The position numbers and the translations under genes were made by a program. The notes under the pieces were generated by a model. It did not search any database. It saw only the letters and a program-made list of their open reading frames with translations, and was not told the origin of the DNA. Below, piece by piece: positions 18,501 to 27,296 of a stretch of 47,556 nt of DNA; the stretch's first letter is position 1, and each line of letters starts with the position of its first letter. The DNA is from Cacconaster sp964598495. Lineage in GTDB: Bacteria; Bacteroidota; Bacteroidia; Bacteroidales; UBA932. Location: positions 1 through 47,556 of the forward strand of contig CAZRBY010000015.1 in the NCBI GenBank assembly GCA_964598495.1. The letters are read 5' to 3'.

Positions 18501-18734
18501 GTCAACAAAGCCGATGGAAGAAAAGACAAGAGTTGCATTAGACGGAACCCCTTCAAGTATGTAAGTTCCGTCATCAAGAGTGGCTATACCCTGCATTGTA
18601 CCCTTCACGACAACGCTCGCGAACGGAACGGGTGAGCCATCTTGAGATGAGGTTACTTTTCCCGTAACCCTAATCTGCGCGAACGCAACATTGCAAATTA
18701 GTGCGGTCAGCGCAATTAACATCAATCTCTTCAT
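15582..18734 (-). CDS. SusC/RagA-family TonB-linked outer membrane transporter
   Basis: A 1050-residue TonB-dependent channel. In order it has: Sec signal ending NVAFAQ; carboxypeptidase-regulatory-like domain (about 21-105); the family motif LEEVMVVAYGT at about 115; a plug domain with IRIRGYGSFNAGNAPLYVID and ILKDAAAASLYGSRASNG; and a large barrel ending in LEVSF with the C-terminal Phe expected for BAM insertion. Its first 250 residues are closely similar to the divergent SusC at 19059, so the two are recent paralogues, while barrel regions differ more. It is expressed with the SusD gene 34 bp downstream. No sigma/anti-sigma or hybrid sensor gene is adjacent. Confidence 0.97.
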   Translation of the reverse strand: MKRLMLIALTALICNVAFAQIRVTGKVTSSQDGSPVPFASVVVKGTMQGIATLDDGTYILEGVPSNATLVFSSIGFVDLEVPVNGRNLVNAILTPDTEALEEVMVVAYGTVKKGSYSGSATVVSQESVKDAPIVSFEQVLAGKAPGVQAVSVSGQPGADSQIRIRGYGSFNAGNAPLYVIDGVPATSGNWSSGNASSSVMNFLNPSDIESFTILKDAAAASLYGSRASNGVILITTKRGKTGKLTSTFKLSTGFSYFAYNHLPLATDEQTEKLHREAWTNYGNASPSRWASYGSLDAYVNAKVAENYPAKDESKYIYKDWEDVIFRTGIIQNYEYSIAGGSDKSKIYASVGYTDQQGVVVVSYLKRLSTTINAESQISKWLKIGGNLQYSWQYQQGHQEGYVTKANPIFMWKIPLSERWPYAYKEDGSLYLERWNPSMSTVNPLGSWGKEYNDYNLNRLLLKAYAEVKFTDWLKAKTIISNDWTNQRDRFAWYYGHPNFYAYSDIGGYISDRNRNISRLVSSTTVNFDKTWGKHHFGAMVGWEAEQETYFYLGLAKMDFSHLGATESILATGFDNGRSYSQADALLSALSSINYDYDGKYYLTGTYRRDGSSRLSKETRWGDFWSISGSWRFSNEDWLKADWLNDAKLRASYGTSGTLPSNYYGYMAVYDYTSYGDVGASYPANLANSDLSWEKNTNWNIAIDATIFDRYTFTAEYYNKLTTDLLLDASVPTTTGFSSTLTNIGSMVNRGWELSVNVDILKTQDWDVSVGANWSYLHNEVLSLSEEGESIVSTPQIWKKGYNFYQFYTRNYLGVCPEDSYMGNTLLKAGYPMYAEGSFFEKGATVNKTVVLKDGTKIEKGGTMPYDSYNYYPTNRNNASSMILDGITAIPKGFGGFNASVRWKDLSLSMSWAYRYGSYIWNEATEQISNDGYYTFHRNIAAQQVDTWSPSNPNGTQPLRIVGNNQGGYYYSSRYIESGDFLRMKDLTLSYSIPRTILNKIKMTSARVYVSGTNLITFAKSTIDPEVTVNGYYYYDMPALRSVSFGLEVSF

Positions 18735-18821
18735 AGATTTTTGGTTTTGTGTTTGGTTAATGAATATTTAAGTAAGGGTATACTTTGCGTAGCAGTTTGT
18801 ATAATGGTTTATACGATTATG

Positions 18822-18829
18822 CAAAAATA
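18822..18829 (-). promoter_or_regulatory. Candidate -7 box (TATTTTTG) for the minus-strand susC/susD pair
   Basis: A perfect TAnnTTTG on the minus strand that would give a leader of about 80 nt. No TTG is found at the -33 position. The 324-bp region 18735-19058 between the two SusC genes is AT-rich with A runs; I see no ORF or riboswitch there. Confidence 0.4.
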
Positions 18830-18941
18830 ACTAAAAAATAACTAAAAAAAAAGGTACTTTTTGCGCAATTAATTTAACTGAAATATAAATTGCATTTAAA
18901 GACTGAGTTATCAGGTCTACTGAAGCATCGGATAAAAATAT

Positions 18942-18973
18942 TTTGCCGTTTTAAATATTAATCCTTAACTTTA
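18942..18973 (+). promoter_or_regulatory. Candidate promoter (TTTG-N20-TAACTTTA) for the plus-strand susC/susD pair
   Basis: A -33 TTTG at 18942-18945 lies 20 bp before TAACTTTA (18966-18973), which misses the consensus only in the last base. The leader would be about 80 nt, similar to that predicted for the opposite pair. Confidence 0.42.
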
Positions 18974-19058
18974 GGACTTTAATATGGGAAAAACTCAACG
19001 AACTTGAAAAAATAATAAACCCTAATTATTTAATTATTAATACACAAAAAAACTATCT

Positions 19059-22000
19059 ATGAAGAAAATCTTACTTCTTGCACTAGCGATATTGACAGTT
19101 AATGTCGCTTTTGCTCAAACAAGAATTACCGGTAAGGTAACTTCTTCTCAGGATGGTACGCCGATTCCTTTTGCAAGTGTTATTGTAAAAGGCACTATGA
19201 ACGGTGTTGCCACTTCTGACAATGGTGAGTATGTATTGGAAAATGTTGCTCCAAATGCTACTCTCGTTGTTTCTTCTATCGGTTTTGTAAATGCCGAAAT
19301 CCCGGTGGGAGGCAGGACCAGGATCGATGTAGTCCTTAGTCCTGATGCCGAGTCCCTCGAAGAGGTGATGGTCGTGGCTTATGGTACTGCCAAAAAAGGC
19401 ACATATACGGGAGCCGCTTCCGTTGTGAGACAGGAGGCCATCAAGGATGTACCTACAGTATCATTTGAGCAGGCTCTTACCGGAAAAGTTGCAGGTATGC
19501 AGATTACCACGACGTCCGGACAGACAGGTTCCGCTTCAGCCATTCGAATCCGCGGTATCGGTTCCATGAATGCGTCCAATGACCCTCTTTATGTGATTGA
19601 TGGTGTGCCCGTTGTTTCAGGTAGCGCCGGCCAGATGGGTGACTACATTTACACCTCCAACAACGTGATGTCAACACTCAACCAGAGTGATATTGAATCC
19701 ATCACTGTTCTTAAGGATGCTGCCGCATCGGCACTTTATGGTTCGCGTGCTGCAAACGGCGTGATTCTCATAACCACAAAGAAAGGTAAGCTGGGACGTC
19801 CCACTGTAACCTTCAAAGCATCCGTGGGTTTAACTCCCGGCTGGGCTACCGACAACTATGAGACTGCATCTCCGCAGGACAACGTAGATATGCTTTACCA
19901 GATTTTCTGGGACTATCGCATGCAGCAGGGCAGAACTCAGGAATATGCAAGTTCATATTCGCTTGGTCAGCTCAACAGCAAATGGAACATGTTTGGTTAT
20001 AAACTTTCCAAACCCGACACCGAGCGTTATGGTAACATCAAGATCGAACCCCTCACTGACGGACAGTTACAGCGTGTTGACGACCAGGGCAACCTTATCT
20101 TCTTTGATTGGGATGATGCCTATTTCCGTACGGCGGTATATCAGACTTACGATGTGAGTGTTAGCGGCGGTACCGAAAACAGCACATATTATACATCATT
20201 CTCCTACACAAAGGATCAGGGTCGTGTTTATGTCAACGAGTTTGACCGTCTCAGCGGCCGTGTCAACCTTAATCAGAAAGTGGGCAAGTATTTTGAACTG
20301 GGCACCAACATCAGTGTTGCACATACCGACATGAGCGGTTACAATGATACGAGGAGCACAACGGCCAACTACTTTATGCAGACACGTAACCTTCTGTGGC
20401 CCCTTTACTGGCCCGATAATTACAAGACAGGTGGCCCCTGGACTTCACGTTACGCATCACTTGCCCAGAATAACCTCTACTACAATGACTTGTGGGACAA
20501 CTCATCAAAGACTCTGAAACTTGCTATCAGCGAGACAGCTACCGTAAAATTCACTGACTGGCTCAATTTACGCACAGTGTTTTCATACGATGACACCAGG
20601 GTTCGCGATCGCATTTACTACAGTGCTCAACACTACAGCGGCTCTTCCGTTAACGGTTCGATTTCCGAGATGTTGACAGATTACACCAAGCTTGTTTCAT
20701 CATCTACTCTTAACTTTGCAAAAGAGTTCGGTAAACATAATGTTTCCGCACTTGTGGGCTTTGAGGCAGAACGCAACTGGACGGATTTCATGCGATCTAC
20801 CGGTAATGACCTCTCCACAAGTTCGCTTACCACTGTTTATACTGCAGGAACAAAGGACGCCAACGCATACGGCTGGGGCAACTCTATGATGTCCGTTCTT
20901 TCGCGTGCGGAATATAACTTCGACAACAGATACTATTTCTCCGCATCATTCCGTCGCGACGGTTCCTCAAGACTTGGTGCTGCTGCACGCTGGGGTAACT
21001 TCTGGTCAGTAGCAGGTTCGTGGCGCATCAGCAATGAGGCGTTTATGCAGGATCAGGATGTTATCAGCAACCTCCGCCTCAGGGCTTCATACGGTGTTAA
21101 CGGTACACTTCCTTCAAGCAACTATGGCTGGCGCTCTCTCGCCGCATATGGTTCGCCCTATATGACAAAACCGGGTGGAGCACTTGCAAATGCTGCCGAC
21201 GCAAATCTCTCTTGGGAGACCAGTTACACAATGAACTTTGCATTGGAGTTCGGCCTGTTTGATGATAGATTGACCGGTACTGTTGAATACTTTAACCGTG
21301 ACTCTAAGGACCTTCTTCAGGATGTTCCCATCTCTTACGTGACAGGTTTCGGTTCAACACTCAAGAATATCGGTTCAATCAACAACCACGGCTGGGAAGT
21401 TGAAATTAGTGGTGATATCATCAGGAATTCCGATTTTAGATGGAGCGCAGGCCTCAATGCCTCATTCCTCAAATCAAAAGTAGTTGAGCTCTATGATGGT
21501 GAAGATATCATCTGGTATGATCCAACCGGAGGTGATGCACGTGCAAAATACATCTATCGCGAAGGCGAATCCACTCTTGCTTTCTACGGATTTGAATGGG
21601 CGGGTGTTGAAAAGGCAACAGGTCTCAATATCTGGTATTCAAATAATGATAATGCCGATATACAGCTCAACGGTCGCAATGTGGTTTACAACTTTTCCGA
21701 TGCGGACGAGATTGTAATAGGTGATGCTACACCTTTCGCATATGGCGGTATCAATACCGATCTGGAATGGAGAGGTCTGACATTTGGCCTGAATTTCATC
21801 TACAAACTGGGCGGACATCTCTATGACGGTGCATGGAAGGATATGGCCGATGACGGTTACTATTGGAACCGTATACGTGGCCAGCTCTATTTCGAAAATA
21901 TGTGGACTGACTATAACACTGATGGTACTGAACCCAAGATTCTCGGTACTGACCCTACGGACTCAATGCAAAAGAGTACCCGTCATCTCCACGATGCAAC

Positions 22001-22220
22001 GTTCCTCAGACTCAAGAGCATCAACCTTGGCTACAGACTCCCTAACAAGTGGATCAGCAAAGTTGGCTTGAGCAGTGCTCGCGTTTATTTCAACGGTGGT
22101 AACCTTCTTACCTTCTCTAAGTACAAGATTGCTGACCCCGAGGTCAACCACTATGGTACAAGAGGTTGGGAGACACCTATCGGAAAGACTTACACATTCG
22201 GTTTGGAAATCAGTTTCTAA
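19059..22220 (+). CDS. SusC/RagA-family TonB-linked outer membrane transporter (paralogue)
   Basis: A 1053-residue SusC. The order is Sec signal (NVAFAQ), carboxypeptidase-regulatory-like domain starting ITGKVTSSQDGTPIPFAS, LEEVMVVAYGT, plug domain (IRIRGIGSMNASNDPLYVID; VLKDAAASALYGSRAANG), barrel and terminal LEISF. It shares most residues with the minus-strand SusC over the signal, regulatory and plug domains, which points to duplication of an ancestral pair into head-to-head orientation. Its SusD partner starts 21 bp downstream. The substrate cannot be inferred: no glycoside hydrolase, sulfatase or peptidase gene is linked. Confidence 0.97.
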   Translation: MKKILLLALAILTVNVAFAQTRITGKVTSSQDGTPIPFASVIVKGTMNGVATSDNGEYVLENVAPNATLVVSSIGFVNAEIPVGGRTRIDVVLSPDAESLEEVMVVAYGTAKKGTYTGAASVVRQEAIKDVPTVSFEQALTGKVAGMQITTTSGQTGSASAIRIRGIGSMNASNDPLYVIDGVPVVSGSAGQMGDYIYTSNNVMSTLNQSDIESITVLKDAAASALYGSRAANGVILITTKKGKLGRPTVTFKASVGLTPGWATDNYETASPQDNVDMLYQIFWDYRMQQGRTQEYASSYSLGQLNSKWNMFGYKLSKPDTERYGNIKIEPLTDGQLQRVDDQGNLIFFDWDDAYFRTAVYQTYDVSVSGGTENSTYYTSFSYTKDQGRVYVNEFDRLSGRVNLNQKVGKYFELGTNISVAHTDMSGYNDTRSTTANYFMQTRNLLWPLYWPDNYKTGGPWTSRYASLAQNNLYYNDLWDNSSKTLKLAISETATVKFTDWLNLRTVFSYDDTRVRDRIYYSAQHYSGSSVNGSISEMLTDYTKLVSSSTLNFAKEFGKHNVSALVGFEAERNWTDFMRSTGNDLSTSSLTTVYTAGTKDANAYGWGNSMMSVLSRAEYNFDNRYYFSASFRRDGSSRLGAAARWGNFWSVAGSWRISNEAFMQDQDVISNLRLRASYGVNGTLPSSNYGWRSLAAYGSPYMTKPGGALANAADANLSWETSYTMNFALEFGLFDDRLTGTVEYFNRDSKDLLQDVPISYVTGFGSTLKNIGSINNHGWEVEISGDIIRNSDFRWSAGLNASFLKSKVVELYDGEDIIWYDPTGGDARAKYIYREGESTLAFYGFEWAGVEKATGLNIWYSNNDNADIQLNGRNVVYNFSDADEIVIGDATPFAYGGINTDLEWRGLTFGLNFIYKLGGHLYDGAWKDMADDGYYWNRIRGQLYFENMWTDYNTDGTEPKILGTDPTDSMQKSTRHLHDATFLRLKSINLGYRLPNKWISKVGLSSARVYFNGGNLLTFSKYKIADPEVNHYGTRGWETPIGKTYTFGLEISF

Positions 22221-22241
22221 TGAAAATAATTGTTTAAGAAT

Positions 22242-23702
22242 ATGAAAAAGATTAATATAATACTTTCATTGATCTGCGTCCTGGCGATTTCTTCATGCGA
22301 AGGCTTTTTGGATGTTACCCCCACCAATCAAGCAGACTCTTCCACCAGCATAACCAGTGCTGCTGACGCCCAGGTAATGATCAACGGTCTGATGCGCAAG
22401 ATGACATCATCCAACTATTACGGCCGTAACTTTGTGCAATATGGTGATGCCAAGGGGGGTGATCTCACCATCTATACTGCAGGTTTTGATGACAATATGT
22501 ACTACTTTGCCCACAGGGCTGAAAGCGGTTCACAGATTGGTTTCTGGATCACTGGATATGACTGCCTCCTACAGGCTAACAATATCATTAAAAACATTGA
22601 GGCTCTCAAAGAAGGGGGCACAACCGGCCTTGACGATAGGCTTGGACAGGCTCTCACTATTCGTGCCCTAATTCATTTTGATCTCGTTCGTCTCTATGGC
22701 AAACCTTACAATATGGATGGTGGCGCATCGTATGGTGTTCCGGTTGTTACTGCTCCGGTTGATGCCGGTGCAAAACCTCAGCGCAATACTGTGAAAGAGG
22801 TGTACGACCAGGTTGTAGCAGACCTTACTAAGGCTGCTCCGCTCCTTTCAAAGAGTAAATCAAATGGTTATATCAACTATTACGCCAACCAGGCAATACT
22901 CGGTAAGGTCTATATGTATATGGACAACTTCTCATCAGCATTGACCTGTTTCAAGAATATCATCGACAGTAAGGCCTATACCCTCTATACACCCGCAAAT
23001 TGGGTAGGTTCCTGGAAAACTCAGTTCGGTAGCGAGTCCATCTTCGAACTTGCAATGTATCCCAATGAGGGTGACCTCGTTGGCAGCTCCCTTGGAGTAC
23101 GCTACAGTCGCAAAAACCACGCGCATTCAAATGCATACGGTTACTTCATGGCCAGCTCATACTGGCAAAACATCATGGGCAAGAATGATATCCGCTGGGG
23201 TATCATGACTTATGACCACATGAAGGGTGAAGAAACACGCAGCAACTGGGATGACTGCTGCTATAAGTATCTGGGTGATGTAAACTTGGCCGGTGATGGA
23301 AAGAGTACCCATACCGCAGTCAACATCAAGGTAATCCGTCTGTCGGAAATTTATCTGCTTGCCGCAGAATGTGCTCTCAAGAGTGACAAGGGTGCTGCCG
23401 CAAGTTATCTCAATGCTATTTCAAAGCGCGACCCTGACAGGGCTGAGTGGACAGCTTCAACCGTGAACGAAGATGCTGTTTACAATGAGTATAGAAGAGA
23501 ACTTCTCACAGAGGGTAAACTCTTCTTTGAGCAGATGCGCCAGAACAGAAAGGTAACCTTTGAGGATGATGCATGGGGCTTCGGTACTACTTCACAATAT
23601 CGTGATAAGACCGTTGACAGGACTTTCTTCAGAGCTATTCTTCCTATAGGTATTGATGAGATTAACTCCAACCCTGACATCTATCAGAATCCCGGTTATT
23701 AA
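22242..23702 (+). CDS. SusD/RagB-family surface lipoprotein (paralogue)
   Basis: The partner of the SusC just upstream. The lipoprotein signal ISSC is followed by EGFLDVTPTNQ. Helices QALTIRALIHFDLVRLYGKP and RLSEIYLLAAECALKS are family signatures, and the protein ends YQNPGY like the other SusD here. I start at the ATG of MKKINI; a TTG at 22230 would add four residues in front of an already complete signal peptide. Length is about 486 residues, normal for the family. A strong terminator follows. Confidence 0.95.
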   Translation: MKKINIILSLICVLAISSCEGFLDVTPTNQADSSTSITSAADAQVMINGLMRKMTSSNYYGRNFVQYGDAKGGDLTIYTAGFDDNMYYFAHRAESGSQIGFWITGYDCLLQANNIIKNIEALKEGGTTGLDDRLGQALTIRALIHFDLVRLYGKPYNMDGGASYGVPVVTAPVDAGAKPQRNTVKEVYDQVVADLTKAAPLLSKSKSNGYINYYANQAILGKVYMYMDNFSSALTCFKNIIDSKAYTLYTPANWVGSWKTQFGSESIFELAMYPNEGDLVGSSLGVRYSRKNHAHSNAYGYFMASSYWQNIMGKNDIRWGIMTYDHMKGEETRSNWDDCCYKYLGDVNLAGDGKSTHTAVNIKVIRLSEIYLLAAECALKSDKGAAASYLNAISKRDPDRAEWTASTVNEDAVYNEYRRELLTEGKLFFEQMRQNRKVTFEDDAWGFGTTSQYRDKTVDRTFFRAILPIGIDEINSNPDIYQNPGY

Positions 23703-23737
23703 TAGCCGCGAACTGATCAGGGATGATTCCTGAATTG

Positions 23738-23768
23738 AAAAAAGCCGGTGTAAGCCGGCTTTTTTTTA
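23738..23768 (+). terminator. Rho-independent terminator after the plus-strand susD
   Basis: The stem AAAAAGCCGG/CCGGCTTTTT closes a TGTAAG loop and runs into eight to nine T. It isolates the SusCD pair from the hut genes. Confidence 0.9.
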
Positions 23769-23772
23769 TGAA

Positions 23773-23806
23773 TTGTAGATTATTCTGGAAAAAAATCTTA
23801 TAATTG
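23773..23806 (+). promoter_or_regulatory. Candidate promoter of the hut run (TTG-N23-TATAATTG)
   Basis: TTG at 23773-23775 and TATAATTG at 23799-23806 fit the Bacteroidota pattern with one -7 mismatch and the longest usual spacing. The leader to hutH would be about 34 nt. This is the only candidate in the 75 bp between the terminator and hutH. Confidence 0.35.
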
Positions 23807-23845
23807 TAATTTACGAGCAGAAAACTAAAGCAAATCATAAAATAT

Positions 23846-25330
23846 ATGCATACCTTTTATATAGATGAGAAAATCCACTGCCTCTCGGATGTAAGGACAT
23901 TGCTGGAGCCCGACTGCCGAATTGAGCTGGGCCACGAGGCTGTGGAACGCATAACCAAGTGTCGTGATTACCTTGACAAGAGGTTGGAAAATCAGGTTGA
24001 GCCGATATATGGCATAACCACCGGATTCGGTTCCCTCTGCAATGTGGCAGTAGGAGCTGCAGATCTCTCCAAACTTCAGGAAAACCTTGTTATGTCGCAT
24101 GCATGCGGTACCGGTGACGAAGTGAAGGAAGATATTGTGCGCTTGATGCTCGCGTTAAAAATTAAATCCCTCTCATACGGTTATTCTGGAGTGCGACTGG
24201 AAACGGTACAGCGGCTTGTTGACTTTTTTAACCATGGGGTGACACCGGTGGTTTATAGTCAGGGTTCTCTCGGGGCATCCGGTGATCTTGCACCATTGGC
24301 GAATATGTCCCTTCCGTTGCTCGGTTTGGGAGATTTTGATTATAGCGGAGAGAGATATTCCGGCGAAGAGCTGGAAAATATTTTTAGCTGGAAGCCGCTC
24401 AAACTTGCATCTAAAGAGGGATTGGCTTTGCTAAACGGTACTCAGTTCATGCTGGCACATGCGCTATGGTCGCTATTCCACGCTAAGAGACTCTCTTCTC
24501 TAGCCGACAAGATTGCCGCCCTTTCTTTCGATGCGTTCGACGGCAGAATCGAGCCATTTACTCCCGGAGTGCACGAGATCAGACCCCACTCGGGACAGAT
24601 CACTACTGCTGAGATGATTAATATCTATTTGGAAGGTAGTGAACTCATCAATCGTCCCAAAGAGCATGTGCAGGATCCCTATTCTTTCAGATGTGTACCG
24701 CAGGTTCACGGAGCCACAAAAGATGCTCTCTCACACATTGAGGGAGTTTTTATTACCGAGCTGAACTCAGCAACCGACAACCCGACCATACTTCCTGATG
24801 AAGATTTGATAATCTCTGCGGGGAACTTCCATGGACAGCCGCTTGCAATCAACCTTGACTTCCTTGCCATAGCGATGGCGGAATTAGGCAGTATCTCTGA
24901 GAGGAGAACCTACCAGCTTATCTCCGGTAAAAGAGGACTTCCCTCTTTCCTTATAGCACATTCGGGTCTCAACTCGGGATTTATGATACCTCACTATACC
25001 GCTGCATCCATCGTGAGTCAGAATAAGCAACTCTGTACCCCCGCATCCGTAGATACCATAGACTCCTCACAAGGTCAGGAGGATCATGTGAGCATGGGAG
25101 GCAATGCCGCCACCAAGTGTGTCAAGGTGATACAAAATGTTGAGTCTCTGCTAGCCATAGAATTGCTGAACGCAGCTCAGGCATTGGAGTTTCGCAGACC
25201 GCTTCGCACTTCACCCATACTGGAGGAATTCGTTGCGGAGTACCGAGATGTCGTGCCCTTCATAGATGAAGATGAGGTGATGTATCACCATATAAGACGC
25301 TCAATACTATTCTTGAGAAATCAGAAATAA
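23846..25330 (+). CDS. hutH: Histidine ammonia-lyase
   Basis: Converts L-histidine to trans-urocanate and ammonia, the first step of histidine degradation. The electrophilic MIO cofactor forms from the Ala-Ser-Gly triad, seen here at residues 144-146 in GSLGASGDLAPLA. Other family blocks are present: YGITTGFGSL near residue 54 (catalytic Tyr), QEDHVSMGG and the Asn-rich SATDNP segment. Length 494 is near the family's 495-515. It is first in a co-oriented run with hutI (8-bp gap), an MBL hydrolase, ftcD and fbp. Urocanase, which would use its product, is not in the window. Confidence 0.97.
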   Translation: MHTFYIDEKIHCLSDVRTLLEPDCRIELGHEAVERITKCRDYLDKRLENQVEPIYGITTGFGSLCNVAVGAADLSKLQENLVMSHACGTGDEVKEDIVRLMLALKIKSLSYGYSGVRLETVQRLVDFFNHGVTPVVYSQGSLGASGDLAPLANMSLPLLGLGDFDYSGERYSGEELENIFSWKPLKLASKEGLALLNGTQFMLAHALWSLFHAKRLSSLADKIAALSFDAFDGRIEPFTPGVHEIRPHSGQITTAEMINIYLEGSELINRPKEHVQDPYSFRCVPQVHGATKDALSHIEGVFITELNSATDNPTILPDEDLIISAGNFHGQPLAINLDFLAIAMAELGSISERRTYQLISGKRGLPSFLIAHSGLNSGFMIPHYTAASIVSQNKQLCTPASVDTIDSSQGQEDHVSMGGNAATKCVKVIQNVESLLAIELLNAAQALEFRRPLRTSPILEEFVAEYRDVVPFIDEDEVMYHHIRRSILFLRNQK

Positions 25331-25338
25331 TCTCAGTT

Positions 25339-26589
25339 ATGTCATCTCTCCTGATTGTCAATATAGCAAAACTGGTGCAGGTTAGGGAGAAGACTTCTTC
25401 TCCTATCAGAGGTGCTCAGATGGATATTTTGCCCGTAATAGATAATGCTTTTCTGTTTTCTGATCAGGGGAAGATATCTGCTTTCGGTTCTATGTCGGAG
25501 CTTCCGAAGAGCATTCTAGATAGTGCCGATAAGGTAATAAATGCCATCGGCAGGATGGTCCTTCCGGCCTTCTGTGATTGCCACACTCATCTGGTCTATG
25601 CAGGCAGTAGGGAGATAGAGTTTATAGATAAGATCCGCGGACTTTCCTATCAGGAGATTGCAGCTCGAGGTGGTGGAATCCTCAATTCTGCCCGTTTGCT
25701 TCACTATACTTCCGAGGAAGACCTTTTCCGCCAGGCTATGGTGCGGGTGGAGGAGGTTATGCACTTCGGTACAGGGGCTATTGAGATAAAGAGCGGTTAC
25801 GGCCTCACCACTGAAGATGAGATCAAGATGCTGCGTGTAATAAGGCGTATCGCTACTGAGTCCCCTCTTACGGTGAAAGCCACTTTCATGGGGGCGCATG
25901 CCTTCCCGGAGAGGTTCCGTGGGAACCATGAAGGATATGTCAGGGAGATAATAAGCGAGATGATACCTGCCGTAGCTACCGAAGGTCTTGCCGAGTACAT
26001 AGACGTATTTTGCGAAGAGGGATTTTTTTCCAAAGAGGAGAGTGACGAAATACTTGCAGCCGGGCGAAAATTTGGCCTAAAGGCCACTGTGCATGCCAAT
26101 CAGATGAGTTGTTCCGGTGGTGTGGAGGTTGGAGTAAAATATGATGCCGCCTCTGTTTCTCACCTCGAGTATGCAGGTGACGAGCAGTTTAAGGTTATAG
26201 AAAAATCAGATACCATAGCTAATCTATTGCCCGGAGCTACTTTTTTCCTGGACATGGAATATCCGGATGCCCGCAGAATGTTGGAGTATGATATTCCTGT
26301 GGCACTTGCTACCAACTATAATCCGGGATCCTGTCCCTGCGGAGACATGAAGTTCATTATGGCCCTCGCTTGTATGAAAATGAAGATGACCCCGGAGGAA
26401 GTAATTAATGCCGCCACACTCAACAGCGCATTTGCAATGGGACTGGGAGAGACACACGGCAGCATTACCCTCGGAAAGGCGGCCTCACTTATAGTCACAA
26501 GGCCTATACCTTCTTTGGAATTCATCCCCTATGCTTTTTCCACTCCGCTGGTGGAGAATCTGATACTTGACGGAAAAATAGTTATATGA
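25339..26589 (+). CDS. hutI: Imidazolonepropionase
   Basis: Hydrolyses 4-imidazolone-5-propionate to N-formimino-L-glutamate, third step of histidine degradation. The 416-residue amidohydrolase has the metal motif HTH (His82, His84) in CDCHTHLVYAGSRE, a GTGAIEIKSGYGL block that carries the substrate pocket, HANQ (metal and catalytic His region) and the late Asp region ATNYNPGS. PAFCDCHTH replaces the more common PGFVDSHTH, with no expected loss of ligands. It starts 8 bp after hutH. Its substrate must come from a urocanase encoded elsewhere. Confidence 0.95.
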   Translation: MSSLLIVNIAKLVQVREKTSSPIRGAQMDILPVIDNAFLFSDQGKISAFGSMSELPKSILDSADKVINAIGRMVLPAFCDCHTHLVYAGSREIEFIDKIRGLSYQEIAARGGGILNSARLLHYTSEEDLFRQAMVRVEEVMHFGTGAIEIKSGYGLTTEDEIKMLRVIRRIATESPLTVKATFMGAHAFPERFRGNHEGYVREIISEMIPAVATEGLAEYIDVFCEEGFFSKEESDEILAAGRKFGLKATVHANQMSCSGGVEVGVKYDAASVSHLEYAGDEQFKVIEKSDTIANLLPGATFFLDMEYPDARRMLEYDIPVALATNYNPGSCPCGDMKFIMALACMKMKMTPEEVINAATLNSAFAMGLGETHGSITLGKAASLIVTRPIPSLEFIPYAFSTPLVENLILDGKIVI

Positions 26590-26610
26590 TTATAAATAAA
26601 AACTACCATT

Positions 26611-27267
26611 ATGAAGAGCTACAACACACCTTTGGGCGAGCTTCAGATTGAACTCTTCGGCCACGCCTCCGTACATTTCACCATAAATGGCAAGAATTGG
26701 TATCTTGATCCCTATTGCGATGTCTGCTCTTTTGAGGGCAAGACTCCTGCCGACTTCATCCTGATTACACACGACCATTATGATCATTATGATGAGGAGG
26801 CCCTTGTGCATATTGTACAAGAGCATACGATCTTGGTTGTGCCTCCCGTGGTGCCAAGAAAACATTATAACTATGAAGTGCTGGAGAACGGTGAAAGCTG
26901 CACTCTCGATGGTGTTACTATTAACGCTGTCCCCGCTTATAATATCAACAACCTCAATGACCAGGATCGTCCTTTCCATCCCGAAGGAGTAGGTAACGGT
27001 TATCTTCTTGATTTCGGAGGATTCAAAGTCTATTTTGCGGGCGATACCGAGTTCACCCCATTTATGAAAACCCTCAAGGATATCGACATTGCATTTCTTC
27101 CCAAAAATCTTCCCTACACAATGCCCGATGCGGAGTTTGTAAGGGCGGCAAATACTATAAAACCCGCAGTTCTATATCCTTACCATTACTTCGAACTCAA
27201 CCCCAAGGCGCTCAGGGCGGAAGTGGATCCTCAGATAAAGATGGTAATGAATGACCACGAGTACTAA
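26611..27267 (+). CDS. MBL-fold metal-dependent hydrolase (COG2220/UlaG-like) within the hut run
   Basis: A 218-residue cytoplasmic protein (no signal) with the metallo-beta-lactamase fold. It has an N-terminal GHAS (His18), the metal motif THDHYDHYD (His54, His56, Asp58, His59), a FHPEGVGNGYLL segment, AGDT with Asp145, and a late PYHYF His. These match the COG2220 group, which includes UlaG lactonase and many enzymes of unknown substrate. It lies 21 bp after hutI and 29 bp before ftcD on the same strand, so it is very likely co-transcribed with histidine-degradation genes. No classical hut enzyme has this fold. A role on a formimino-, imidazolone- or lactone-like side product is possible but only inference. 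Confidence 0.85.
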   Translation: MKSYNTPLGELQIELFGHASVHFTINGKNWYLDPYCDVCSFEGKTPADFILITHDHYDHYDEEALVHIVQEHTILVVPPVVPRKHYNYEVLENGESCTLDGVTINAVPAYNINNLNDQDRPFHPEGVGNGYLLDFGGFKVYFAGDTEFTPFMKTLKDIDIAFLPKNLPYTMPDAEFVRAANTIKPAVLYPYHYFELNPKALRAEVDPQIKMVMNDHEY

Positions 27268-27296
27268 CGAATAGATAATAACCTTAAAAACTTATA

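Noticed and set aside
14072..23702. A full polysaccharide utilisation locus
   Set aside because: Two SusC/SusD pairs are present but no carbohydrate-active enzyme, sulfatase, or dedicated regulator lies next to them, so only the transport parts are supported.
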